From NCBI GenBank assembly GCA_963816855.1, contig CAWFMA010000003.1, positions 415,101 through 479,100 of the forward strand: DNA of 64,000 nt, written 5' to 3'. Positions 17,906-27,408 of the stretch are shown piece after piece. The notes beneath the pieces are model-generated. The model had not been told where the DNA came from and searched no databases. It saw only the letters and a program-made list of their open reading frames with translations. Made by a program: the position numbers and the translations under genes. This stretch comes from DASTFP01 sp963816855. Lineage in GTDB: Bacteria; Verrucomicrobiota; Verrucomicrobiia; Chthoniobacterales; Terrimicrobiaceae. Within the stretch, counting starts at the first letter, position 1. Each line of letters starts with the position of its first letter.

Positions 17906-19141
17906 CTATAAGAACCGTTCCGGTTGCCCGGTCACGGCGAGGACAGAGCGCCACCAGCCGCTGGCGGGATCGAGGCGTTTGGTGTGCGTGGCGAGAAGTT
18001 CGATAGGGACGTGGATGAAACGCTCGTGGAGGAAGCCGATGACGAGGCCGGTCTTGCCGGCCATCGCAGCGTGGACGGCATGGCGCGCGAAGAGGTCGCA
18101 GAGCAGCACGTCTTCGCAGTTCGCGGGGCGGCTGCGGACTTGGTAACTCGGGTCGAAGTAGCGCAGGACGACGGGGATACCCTCGACTTTAAAATACGCC
18201 TCGATTCGCTCGCGCAAAAACGGGCCGATGTCCTTGAGTTTCACATTGCCGGAAGCGTCGCGCTCGTTGGCGTCGGCGGCGAGCAAGTTCTGGCCGGCGC
18301 CCTCTGAGACGGCGATGACGGCGTGCGATTTGGCGAGCATCCGCTGCTTCAGCGCGGCGAGAAATCCTTCGAGCTCGAAGGCTACCTCCGGGATAAGCGC
18401 GAAGTTCACGTCCTGGCTTGCGACGGTGGCGCCGGCCGTGACGAAGCCAGCGTGGCGACCCATGAGTTTCACAAGACCGATGCCGCCGGGCACGCTGCAT
18501 GCCTCGGTGTGCGCGCAATCGAGCACCCGCGCGGCTTCTTCGATGGCGCTGAAGAATCCGAAGGTGCGCGAGACGAAGCCAACGTCGTTGTCGATGGTCT
18601 TCGGCACACCGACGACAGAGAGCGCGTGGCCGCGGCGGCGCGCTTCCTGGTAGAGATCGTTCGCGCCCCGCTGGGTGCCGTCGCCCCCGACGGTGAAGAG
18701 GATGTTCACGCCGCGCGCGATGAGGTTGTCCACCGCCGCGCTGATGCCCACGGGGCCGCGCGAGGAGCCGAGAATCGTGCCGCCTCTTTGATGAATGCCA
18801 TCCACAAACTGCGGCGTGATCTTCACCGGTTCCGCACCGTGATCTAACCCGCTGTAGCCGCCGCGAAAGCCCAGCACCTCGGCGACGCCGTAGCCGTAGT
18901 GCAGCTCGAGAAAGAGCGAGCGGATGACGTTGTTGAGGCCGGGGCACAGTCCTCCACACGTCACAATGCCCGCGCGCGTTTGTTTCGGGTCGAAGAAAAG
19001 CTTCGCCCGCGGGCCGGCCAACTCGAACTGGAGTCCCGGCTCGGCACCGATTTCGATCCGCTCGGGGATGCGGAGGTCGTCGCTGATCGTGTGGCTGCGC
19101 CCGGAGGCGAACCGTGGCTCGCCGAGAGTCGGAGTGTTCAT
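17906..19141 (-). CDS. pfkA: ATP-dependent 6-phosphofructokinase
   Basis: A 411-residue PFK. The glycolytic nucleotide site reads IVTCGGLCPGLNNVIRS, the phosphate-binding loop is FTVGGDGTQRGA and the catalytic loop is VPKTIDNDVGFVSRTFGF. Gly in GGDGT, instead of Asp in GGDD, is the usual mark of ATP rather than pyrophosphate use. The protein belongs to the longer clade common outside the E. coli type. Its ATG overlaps the stop of an antiporter remnant (ATGA). PEP carboxykinase follows upstream on the same strand, so both directions of glycolytic control sit together. Confidence 0.88.
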   Translation of the reverse strand: MNTPTLGEPRFASGRSHTISDDLRIPERIEIGAEPGLQFELAGPRAKLFFDPKQTRAGIVTCGGLCPGLNNVIRSLFLELHYGYGVAEVLGFRGGYSGLDHGAEPVKITPQFVDGIHQRGGTILGSSRGPVGISAAVDNLIARGVNILFTVGGDGTQRGANDLYQEARRRGHALSVVGVPKTIDNDVGFVSRTFGFFSAIEEAARVLDCAHTEACSVPGGIGLVKLMGRHAGFVTAGATVASQDVNFALIPEVAFELEGFLAALKQRMLAKSHAVIAVSEGAGQNLLAADANERDASGNVKLKDIGPFLRERIEAYFKVEGIPVVLRYFDPSYQVRSRPANCEDVLLCDLFARHAVHAAMAGKTGLVIGFLHERFIHVPIELLATHTKRLDPASGWWRSVLAVTGQPERFL

Positions 19142-19342
19142 CGGAAAGGAGTGATCGCGAGCACCTGCGCAGAAAGGATGCGCAAGAGCGTGGTGGACCG
19201 ATAGACGGTCGCGTAGGCGACGGTCGGGGTGTCGCAGGTGGCGATGTTCGAGGCGAAGGGATGCCTGCGAAGAGCCCGCCCGCCGTGTCGAAGCCGATGC
19301 CCTTCACTTTCAAGCCTCCGAGCGCCATCCCCACCAACACAC
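19138..19342 (-). pseudogene. C-terminal remnant of an AspT/YidE-type antiporter
   Basis: MALGGLKVKGIGFDTAGGLF in one frame followed by CDTPTVAYATVYRSTTLLRI and LSAQVLAITPF in another matches the end of AspT/YidE/YbjL membrane domains, including the conserved GGLxAG and PxxxYAxVYP regions. The preceding 450 or more residues are missing. The stop overlaps the pfk start. A complete relative lies at 47.7 kb. Confidence 0.65.
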
Positions 19343-19413
19343 ACGAAGGCGATTACCCTTACGGGGTGCGCGATGGGCTGCGTCTTGTGGAGCTCGAAGA
19401 GCCAGCCCATGCG

Positions 19414-21012
19414 TCAGGCCACGGGCGCTGCGGCTTTCACCTCGGCGCTCGCGCCTGCAGCGTAGGTCTCGAAGTTTTTGTTGAAGAGGCCGGCGAGCTT
19501 TTTCGCGGTGGCAACATAGGCGGATTTGTCGGCCCAGCTTTGGCCCGGGCGCAGAATCTCCGCCGGCACATCGGGAACCTCGGTAACGATGTCGAAACCG
19601 AAGACCGGGTCGCGTTCCGTATTGGTGTTCGCGAGCGCACCGCTGTGGATCGCGTCGATGATTGAGCGCGTGTTTTTGAGGCTGATGCGCTTGCCGGTGC
19701 CGTAAGCGCCACCGGCCCAGCCCGTGTTCACGAGCCAGACGCGCGCGTTGTGCTTGCGCATCTTTTCCGCTAGCAACTCGGCATACTTGCTTGGGTGCCA
19801 CACGAGAAAGGGCCCGCCGAAGCACGGCGAAAACGTCGCCTGCGGCTCAGTGACGCCCATCTCGGTGCCGGCGACCTTCGCAGTGTAGCCGCTGATGAAA
19901 TGATACATCGCGTGCGACGGCGAAAGCGCGCTGACGGGCGGTAAGACGCCGAAGGCGTCGCAGGTGAGGAAGATTACGTCGGTCGGGTGGCCCGCGCTGC
20001 AGGGGATCTTCGCGTTTTGGATGAACTCGATGGGATATGCGCCACGCGTGTTTTGCGTAATGCTCGTGTCCTTGTAATCAACGTCGTGATCTTCATCGAG
20101 CACCACATTCTCGAGCACCGCGCCGAAACGTAACGCTTGGAAGATGTCCGGCTCGCTCTCGGGAGTGAGGTTGATCGCCTTCGCGTAGCAGCCGCCCTCG
20201 ATGTTGAAGATTCCGTCGTCGCTCCAGCAGTGCTCGTCGTCGCCGATGAGGTGCCGCTTCGGATCGGCGGAGAGCGTCGTTTTCCCCGTGCCGCTAAGGC
20301 CGAAGAGCAGCGAGGATGCGCCGGTCTCTTTGTCCGCCGTGGCCGAGCAGTGCATCGAGAGCACGCCGCGCTTCGGGGCGAAGTAGTTCGCGACGGTGAA
20401 GACGCCCTTCTTCATCTCGCCCGCGTATTCAGTGCCAAGGATGACGAGTTCCCTATCCTCGAGGCTGAGGTCGATGCTCGTCGGCGAGCCCATGCCGGTC
20501 GTGAGGCGATTCGCTGGAAATGAGCCCGCGTTGTAGATGACGAAATCTGGTGCCCTGAAGCTCGCGAGTTCCTCGCGCGTCGGGCGGATGAGCATCGTGT
20601 GCATGAACAGCGCGTGATATGGCCGCGAGCAGATGACCCGAACCTTGATGCGATACTTCGGGTCCCAGCCCGCGAAACCGTCGAAACAGTAGAGCCGCTC
20701 GCGTGTGTTGAGATAGTCGAGGGCGCGTTGGCGGTTGATCTGGAACGTGTGCTCGTCGCATGGGATGTTCACCGCACCCCACCAGATCTCCTTCTCCGAT
20801 GCAGGATTCTTGACAACACGTTTGTCCTTAGGCGAGCGTCCGGTCTTCACACCCGAGTAGGCAACAAGCGCGCCGTTCTCGGCGATGCTTGCGTCTTTTT
20901 CGAAACGAATCGCGTGTTCATAAAGCGCGCTCGGCGGGAGGTTGTGGTGAACTTCTGTTACGGTGAGGCCGTGTTTCGTGAGATCGAATGATTCGGGGTT
21001 CATGGTGTTCAT
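19414..21012 (-). CDS. pckA: Phosphoenolpyruvate carboxykinase (ATP)
   Basis: A 532-residue protein, normal for the ATP form. It has the P-loop LLFGLSGTGKTTLSADPKR, the kinase-2 motif LIGDDEHCWSDDGIFNIEGG and the PEPCK signature around RITCSAGHPTDVIF-like text (here IPCSAGHPTDVIFLTCDAFG). The metal site and YAxKxxxLTPE-like stretch (CYAKAINLTPESEPDI) are present. It converts oxaloacetate and ATP to PEP, CO2 and ADP in gluconeogenesis. The start gives MNTMNPESFDLTKHGLTVTE. No frame breaks. Confidence 0.96.
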   Translation of the reverse strand: MNTMNPESFDLTKHGLTVTEVHHNLPPSALYEHAIRFEKDASIAENGALVAYSGVKTGRSPKDKRVVKNPASEKEIWWGAVNIPCDEHTFQINRQRALDYLNTRERLYCFDGFAGWDPKYRIKVRVICSRPYHALFMHTMLIRPTREELASFRAPDFVIYNAGSFPANRLTTGMGSPTSIDLSLEDRELVILGTEYAGEMKKGVFTVANYFAPKRGVLSMHCSATADKETGASSLLFGLSGTGKTTLSADPKRHLIGDDEHCWSDDGIFNIEGGCYAKAINLTPESEPDIFQALRFGAVLENVVLDEDHDVDYKDTSITQNTRGAYPIEFIQNAKIPCSAGHPTDVIFLTCDAFGVLPPVSALSPSHAMYHFISGYTAKVAGTEMGVTEPQATFSPCFGGPFLVWHPSKYAELLAEKMRKHNARVWLVNTGWAGGAYGTGKRISLKNTRSIIDAIHSGALANTNTERDPVFGFDIVTEVPDVPAEILRPGQSWADKSAYVATAKKLAGLFNKNFETYAAGASAEVKAAAPVA

Positions 21013-21093
21013 GGTCGGTGGAGTTAAATCCTACATAATGAGCCTAACGCGGCCGGCACTTGCTATCGGACAAAGGTCTTACCTCGCTCTCGC

Positions 21094-21115
21094 GAAAACG
21101 TCAAGAAGCCGGGGT
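21094..21115 (+). repeat. Single diverged copy of the 14.5-kb inverted-repeat unit
   Basis: gaaaacgtcaagaagccggg matches the arm of the element at 14469-14603 with a few substitutions. No inverted partner was found within the next few hundred bases. Confidence 0.4.
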
Positions 21116-21339
21116 CCTTTGAGTGTAGTTCGCGGGGGCGGCGTGCTAGGTTGAGTACGCCCGATGAAGTAAATCGAGCTGTTCTTCAATCTATGGGTAG
21201 TCCAGCTAGAGTCGCCGCGCGGGCGGCCAAGGCTGCATCATCGCCCAGGCTTTCATGCGCTGTGCGCACGTGATCGCGAAATTTGAAACAAGGATGTCGT
21301 CTTCGCGCAGGTCCGGCAAACGTCTACTGAAATTCTGTA

Positions 21340-21620
21340 CACCATTCGGGATTGTTCCCTGAGGCGGAAACCCTTGCCTCGGCGCTGTCCTATCTTGACC
21401 GGTCCACAGAAGACCGGCCGTCGTGCGTTTTGCTCGAGGTGCATTTGCAGGGCGTCGACGGTTTTGAACTCCAGCGAACGCTCGCGGAGCACGAGATACA
21501 GAGCGTTTTCACGACGGTAATGGCGACGTACCGAATGTGCGCGCACGCGAGGAAGGGCGGCGCGTGGACGACAAGGCGTTTCTCGTCGCAGTTTCCCGGG
21601 AGCTAGAGCCATCTCGGCTG
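21340..21620 (+). pseudogene. FixJ-type receiver domain remnant
   Basis: FPEAETLASALSYLDRS and SCVLLEVHLQGVDGFELQR match the receiver region around the phospho-acceptor, which is Glu (LLEVHL) instead of Asp. After frame changes the end of the domain appears as DDKAFLVAVSRELEP. The N-terminal acidic pair and the DNA-binding domain are missing. Confidence 0.6.
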
Positions 21621-21817
21621 AAAATAGTCATCAGCGGCTGGTTCAGCTCGTTGCGCGAGGCAGCGGCCAGCTCGCGGAGCATCGTCGCGTGGTGTTACTA
21701 GGGCTTGCGATCGCCGATTAGCGCAATATGCTGAACCCGATGTATTGCAACTGCGGTGCCTAGGAATTAGCTCGGATAGCCGCGATGCACAACGTCTGAC
21801 ACTGAGCTTACCAGTCG

Positions 21818-22264
21818 ATGCCGAATCTTCCTGTCCAGGTTTATATTGCGGATGACGAACCGTCGATCCGCACCGCTTACGCACGCCTCGTGCGTTCGGC
21901 GAAAATGCAGCCGCGGACCTTCGATTCGGTGGAGGAATTCGTGGGCGCCGATTTCTATGACGAAAATGCGTGAGTCATCTCCGACGTGCGGATGGCTGGA
22001 ACCAGTTGGGTCGAACTGCCCGCCCTGCTCGCTCGCGCAGGACGCCGTCTACCGGCGATTTTTACCGCGTACGACACATCGGGAACCCGGGAGATTGCAC
22101 AGCGAGCCGGCGCGGTTGCGTATTTCCGCAAGCCCGCAGATGATCAGGCGCTCCTGGACGAGGGCTCTCAACAAGCGGCCAGACGACCAGCGTCCAAGGA
22201 ATTCCAATGCTTTATGAACCGCCAAAAGTTCTACTGGAACTACAGCCGCATTTTTCGCCCATAA
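21818..22264 (+). pseudogene. Response-regulator receiver protein with an internal TGA
   Basis: MPNLPVQVYIADDEPSIRTA carries the acidic DDE pocket. The frame reaches TGA at 21971-21973 in ENA*VISDVRMAG, where relatives have Cys (TGC). It then continues in the same frame with the phospho-acceptor Asp in ISDVRM, FTAYDTSGTREIAQ and the conserved Lys in AYFRKPADD. So a single nonsense change splits a complete receiver domain of about 120 residues. It lies directly upstream of the efflux genes and could once have regulated them. Confidence 0.75.
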
Positions 22265-22266
22265 CT

Positions 22267-23461
22267 ATGAGACAACGACATCAACTTACGCTCGGCCTCG
22301 TCGCGCTCGCGATAGGCGTCCTCATTTTACCGGCGTGTAAAAAGGAGGAAGCAGTCAAAGCCCTGCCGCCGCCAGACGTGCTCGTGCAAGACGCGGCGAC
22401 GCGCGATGTGCCGGTTTATCGCGAATGGATCGGCACTCTCGATGGTTCGGAGAACGCCGAGATTCGAGCACGAGTAACCGGCTACTTGCTCAAGCGCGAT
22501 TACCAGGAAGGCGCGCTCGTGAAAAATGGCGACGTGCTTTTCGAGATCGATCCACGGCCTTTCGAGGCAGCACTCGCGGAGGCGAAGAGCCAACTCGACC
22601 AGGGCAAGGCGGCGCAAATTGCGTCGCAGGCGGAGGCGGATCGGAGCCACGGAGCTTTTCAACAAGAAGGTGATTTCCGAACAGGAGCATACGAACAAGA
22701 CGCAGCTCAATGAATCGAGCACCGCGAAGGTCGAGGCGCTCAAGGCGAACGTCGAGCAGGCACAGTTGAACCTGAACTTCTGCAAGGTGACCTCGCCGGT
22801 CGAAGGCATCGCAGGTATCTCGCGGGCTCAGGTAGGCGATCTCGTCGGAACAGCGAACAGCACGGTGCTCACTTCGGTTTCGACCCTCGATCCCATCAAG
22901 ATCCTCTTCCCGGTCAGCGAAGCGGAATATCTCGGGGCAGCGAACCGCATCCAGGAGGGCATGGCAATGCCACTCGAAAAACGGCCGGAGTTCATTGACC
23001 TGATCCTCGCGGATGGCAAGACCTTTCCCAACAAAGCCCGGCTCCTTTCGGTAGACCGGCAGGTGAACGCTTCGACCGGGACGATTCTCGTGACGGCAGT
23101 TTTAAAAAATCCAGGCAGCGTGTTGCGGCCGGGCTTGTTTGCACGAGCGCGCATCACCGCGAGTACCCTCAAGGACGCCGTTGTCGTACCGCAGCGGGCG
23201 GTGATGGAAATCCAGGGCAGCTATCAGCTTGCGGTCGTCGGCGCGGACGGTAAAGCGGAAATCCGCCCCGTGCAGGTCGGGCCGCGCGTGGGCACGGACT
23301 GGGTGATCACTACGGGCCTGAAAGCCGGCGAGAAAGTGATCGTCGAGGGCATACAGAAAGTAAAAGCCGGCATGCAGGTGGCGGCAAAACCATGGATTCC
23401 TCCAGCGGAGAGATCGGCGGCTCCAGTCGAAACGAAACCCGCTGAGCATCCGGAAACATAG
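22267..23461 (+). CDS. RND efflux periplasmic adaptor (membrane fusion) lipoprotein, one frame break
   Basis: MRQRHQLTLGLVALAIGVLI runs to a lipobox LPAC, so the protein is probably lipid-anchored. The N-terminal beta-barrel and lipoyl half (VYREWIGTLDGSENAEIRAR, GYLLKRDYQEGALVKNGDVL, FEIDPRPFEAAL) is in one frame. Near 22640-22660 the reading moves to the frame giving ATELFNKKVISEQEHTNKTQ and the rest, ending AAPVETKPAEHPET. Together about 398 residues, normal for HlyD/AcrA-type adaptors. It bridges the inner-membrane pump to an outer-membrane channel. The permease follows 10 bases later. One indel would restore the gene. Confidence 0.85.
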
Positions 23462-23470
23462 AGACTCGCC

Positions 23471-26400
23471 ATGGCCAGCTTCTTCGTCAACCGCCCGATC
23501 GTTGCGATCGTCATCTCGATCATCATGACGATTGTCGGCATCGCCACCTTCCTGGGCCTGCCGGTCGCGCAGTTCCCGAATATCGTCCCGCCGGAAATTC
23601 AGGTGAAGACGACCTACACCGGGGCGGACGCCCTGACGGTCGAACAATCGGTCGCGACCCCCATCGAACAGCAGATGAGCGGCGTGGACAACATGAATTA
23701 CATGTCGTCCGTGAACGGCAACGATGGCACCCTCAAGCTGACGGTCAACTTCGACGTCACGACCGATCCCAGCACCGATCAGATTCTTTCGCAGATGCGG
23801 AGCAATCAGGCGTCGTCGCAGCTTCCCGAGGACGTGAACAAGTTCGGCGTGACGGTGCAGAAATCCACGTCGTCCCCGCTGATCATGTTCAGCCTCTACT
23901 CCCCGAAGGGCACCTACGACAGCATTTTCCTCGCGAATTACGCCAACATCAATTTGAACGACGAGTTCACGCGCGTGAAAGGCATCGCCAGCGTGACCAT
24001 TTTCGGCGCCGGACAATACGCGATGCGCATTTGGGTGAAGCCCGATACGCTCGCCAAGCTCGGAGTCACGATCCCGGAAATCCTGCAGGCGATCAGATCA
24101 CAGAACGCGGTGAACCCGGCCGGGACCGTTGGCGGTGAGCCAGTGCCGGAAGGGCAGGAATTTACGTATGCGATGCGTGCGCAAGGGCGCTTGCAGAGCG
24201 CGGAGGAGTTTGGAGAGATCGTCGTCCGCGCGAATCCCGACGGCTCCATGTTGCGGGTGAAAGATGTGGCACGCATCGAACTCGGCGCGCAGAACTACGC
24301 GATCACCGGCCGGCTCAACGGCAAGCCCGCCGCGATCGTTGCTCTCTACCAGCTCCCCGGCTCGAATGCGCTCGCCGCTGCGGAGGGAGCGAAGAAGAAA
24401 ATGAAAGAACTGTCGGAGCGCTTCCCGGCGGACCTCGATTACGTCGTCTCGCTCGACACCACGCTCGCAGTGACGGAGGGCATGGTGGAGATCCAACACA
24501 CGCTTCTTGAAGCCCTGGCGCTGGTCATCCTGGTCGTATTCATCTTTCTTCAGGGGTGGCGCGCGACGGTCATTCCACTGCTGGCCGTGCCCGTATCGCT
24601 CGTCGGCACATTCGCTCTCTTCCCTCTCTTCGGCTTCACGGTGAACACGCTCTCGCTCTTCGGTCTCGTCCTGGCGATCGGTATCGTCGTCGACGATGCC
24701 ATCGTTGTGGTCGAGGCTGTTGAGCATCACATCGAGCATGGTCTTTCACCAAAGGAAGCCACCTTGAAAGCCATGCAGGAAGTCAGCGGACCGGTCATCG
24801 CCATTGCGCTGGTGCTGGCGGCAGTGTTTGTGCCGACAGCCTTCATTCCGGGCATTACCGGAAGGTTGTATCAGCAATTTGCGGTGACGATTGCCGTGTC
24901 GACGATCATCTCGGCATTTAATGCGCTCACGCTTTCGCCGGCGCTCGCCGCAATTCTTCTGAAGCCGAAGAAGAAAGGCACCGGTCTGCTGCAAAAGTTT
25001 TTCGACTGGTTCAATCGCGTCTTCGGCGTGGTGACAAACGGCTACGTCTCAGTATGCCGGCTTCTCATCCGCAAGCCGATTGTCGCCATTCTCCTGCTCG
25101 TCGGCGTCACTGTCCTCACCGGGATGCTCGGCAAGCGCGTTCCGGGAAGCTTCCTGCCCGACGAAGACCAGGGGTATTTCTTTGCGCAAGTGATTCTGCC
25201 CGACGCAGCTTCGCTCCAGCGCACGGATGAGGTCATGCGGCAAGCCGAGGCGATCTTGCAAGCGACACCGGGTGTCGAGTATGTGACCACGGTCACCGGC
25301 TATAACTTCCTCACTGGCGTCAACACGAGTTACAGCGGCAGTCTTCTTCATCACGCTGAAGGAATGGGGACATCGCAAAGCCCCCGACGAAAAATACGTT
25401 GCAATCCTGAAGCACGTGAACAGCGAGCTTTCCAAAATCCCGGGCGGGCGTGCATTTGCCTTTTCTCCGCCCGCAATTCCCGGCATCGGCACGAGCGGCG
25501 GCGTGACGTTCATCCTTCAGGATCGTTCGGGCAAGGACGTCGCCTTTCTCGCGGAGAACGTCGAGAAGCTCGTCGCCGCAGCGCGGGAGCGCAAGGAACT
25601 CGCCGGCGTCACGCCGATGTTTTCACCCGCCGTGCCGCAGGTTTTCCTGAACGTGGACCGCGACAAGGTGCTTAAGCAGAACGTCGATCTGAGTGCGGTT
25701 TATCAGACGCTTCAAACTTTCATGGGCGGCTATTTCGTCAATTACTTCAACCGGTTCGGCCGGCAATGGCAGGTTTTCGTGCAGGCGGAGGGCGACTACC
25801 GCAGGAGCGCCGATCAAGTCGGGCAGTTCTTCGTGAAAAACAAAGAGGGCGACATGGTGCCGCTCAGCGCCCTGACCAACTCGAAACCGATCAGCGGGCC
25901 AGAATTTACAATGCGCTATAATCTCTATCGCTCCGCGCAAATCAATGCCACGGCGGCGCCCGGCTACAGTTCCGGCCAGGCAATGAAGGCCATGGAGGAG
26001 GTCTTCAAGGAGACGATGCCGAACGAGATGGGCTTCGCCTACATGGGCATGAGTTTCCAGGAAAAGCAGGCGCAGGAGGGTGTTTCACCAGCGGTCGTCT
26101 TCGCGATCTCGCTGCTCTTTGTTTTTCTTCTCCTTGCCGCGCAATACGAGAGCTGGAGCCTGCCCTTTAGTGTGTTGCTTGGAACTCCCGTTGCCGTGTG
26201 CGGTGCCTTCGCTGCGCTGCTGGTGGGTAAGTATGAAAATAACATCTACGCACAGATCGGTCTGGTGATGCTTATCGGTCTCTCCGCGAAGAACTCGATT
26301 CTCATCGTCGAGTTCGCCAAGGCGAAATATGAAGAAGGTCTCCCGCTTTTCGACGCCGCGCTCGAGGGCGCCAAGTTGCGGTTGCGCCCAATTCTGATGA

Positions 26401-26642
26401 CCTCGTTTGCCTTCATCCTCGGTTGCGTTCCGCTGGCTATGGCGAGCGGTGCAGGCGCCCTGTCGCGCCAGGTCATGGGCTACGTGGTTATCGGTGGAAT
26501 GATGGCCGCAAGTTTCGTCGCCGTCTTTCTCATTCCGGTCCTCTTCTACCTCGTCGAAAAATACAGCGGCCGAAAACCGCATCCGAAGAAAACCGAACCG
26601 CCCGTGCTCGTCAGGGACCAGGCTCTGGTACCGCCATCATGA
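23471..26642 (+). CDS. RND efflux permease (HAE1 family), one frame break
   Basis: It starts MASFFVNRPIVAIVISIIMT, the canonical HAE1 N-terminus. The motif A/D region GIVVDDAIVVVEAVEHHIEH carries the proton-relay Asp pair, and the second half has MLIGLSAKNSILIVEFAKAK with the relay Lys. Near 25340 one base is lost: the first frame ends in Arg-rich nonsense, while FFITLKEWGHRKAPDEKYVA continues the conserved protein in the next frame. The two parts give about 1057 residues, the usual length. It exports drugs, detergents or metabolites with the adaptor upstream. No TolC-type gene follows. Confidence 0.9.
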
Positions 26643-26830
26643 AATCGCAAAGGAGGCAACGAGTCGACCGGCTCGCGCCAGCGACGTTTTGACCCCTGGA
26701 CTCCCCATTGCGCATGCTCAAAAGCGCTGATTTGGACCACCCCAAGATGAGCGGGTTGCACCAACTCCGCAAAATGCGTATCGCCACAGGTTTTCTCGTT
26801 GTCAGCGAAACCCAAAACCACCCAAACATT

Positions 26831-27160
26831 ATGGAACCAGAAAACCTCGACTATGAAGCCATTACGGACGCCAGGCGCAAGGCGATTGAGCAGACCATTG
26901 AACCGATCGGCATCGACGAGTTGAAATCCCTGGGCGAGAAACTCTTTCCGTTCCTGGATCACCCATGGCGACAAACATTCTTAGAGTTCGTCGAAGAACA
27001 CGCCAGCGATACGTTCTACCACGCCACGACACATGATCAGGTAGAGATCATTTACTGTCCTGCAAAAGAAAAAGGCATGTGGTTCACGCGGGGTAGAGGC
27101 ATGGGTCCATTGCAGGCCCGGGGAATTGGGATTTTGAAGGAGATCGTTGGGAAACGATAA
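26831..27160 (+). CDS. Hypothetical protein, 109 residues
   Basis: The ATG giving MEPENLDYEAITDARRKAIE is preferred to a start at 26708, because the upstream extension looks unlike protein. The product is cytoplasmic and mostly helical, with WRQTFLEFVEEHASDTFYHA and a compact tail GMWFTRGRGMGPLQARGIGI. I do not recognise the family. It follows the efflux permease by about 190 bases on the same strand, too far for sure co-transcription. Confidence 0.6.
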   Translation: MEPENLDYEAITDARRKAIEQTIEPIGIDELKSLGEKLFPFLDHPWRQTFLEFVEEHASDTFYHATTHDQVEIIYCPAKEKGMWFTRGRGMGPLQARGIGILKEIVGKR

Positions 27161-27408
27161 TTTGTCAGCTCATCCTGAGATCCGCGAGTGACATTTTCCC
27201 ATTTGGCTCTCCATTTCAACCCGTGCCGTAAGGATTGTCGGCCCGTTTCAGCGCTGGTCGACTAGTCCCCAGGCGCGTGCCCGGCTTACCACAATCAGTT
27301 TGACGTGCGACCAGGTGCGCGCGGCTGTTTGAAGATGACGCTGCGCTTCTCGGCACGGTGCCGGATGACGATCCCACAAGGACTAAAGGTGCTCGTCGGC
27401 GGTCTGCA
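27161..27408. other. No supported gene
   Basis: This short gap has open frames without motifs. The upstream promoter of the next gene may be here, but no clear element is seen. Confidence 0.4.

Noticed and set aside
18189..19340. 383-codon minus-strand open frame
   Set aside because: Apart from its first 30 codons (antiporter remnant) it is the pfkA gene read in the wrong phase, with an extreme Arg content.
23102..24016. 304-codon minus-strand open frame
   Set aside because: Antisense to the RND adaptor and permease; His/Arg-rich mirror text.
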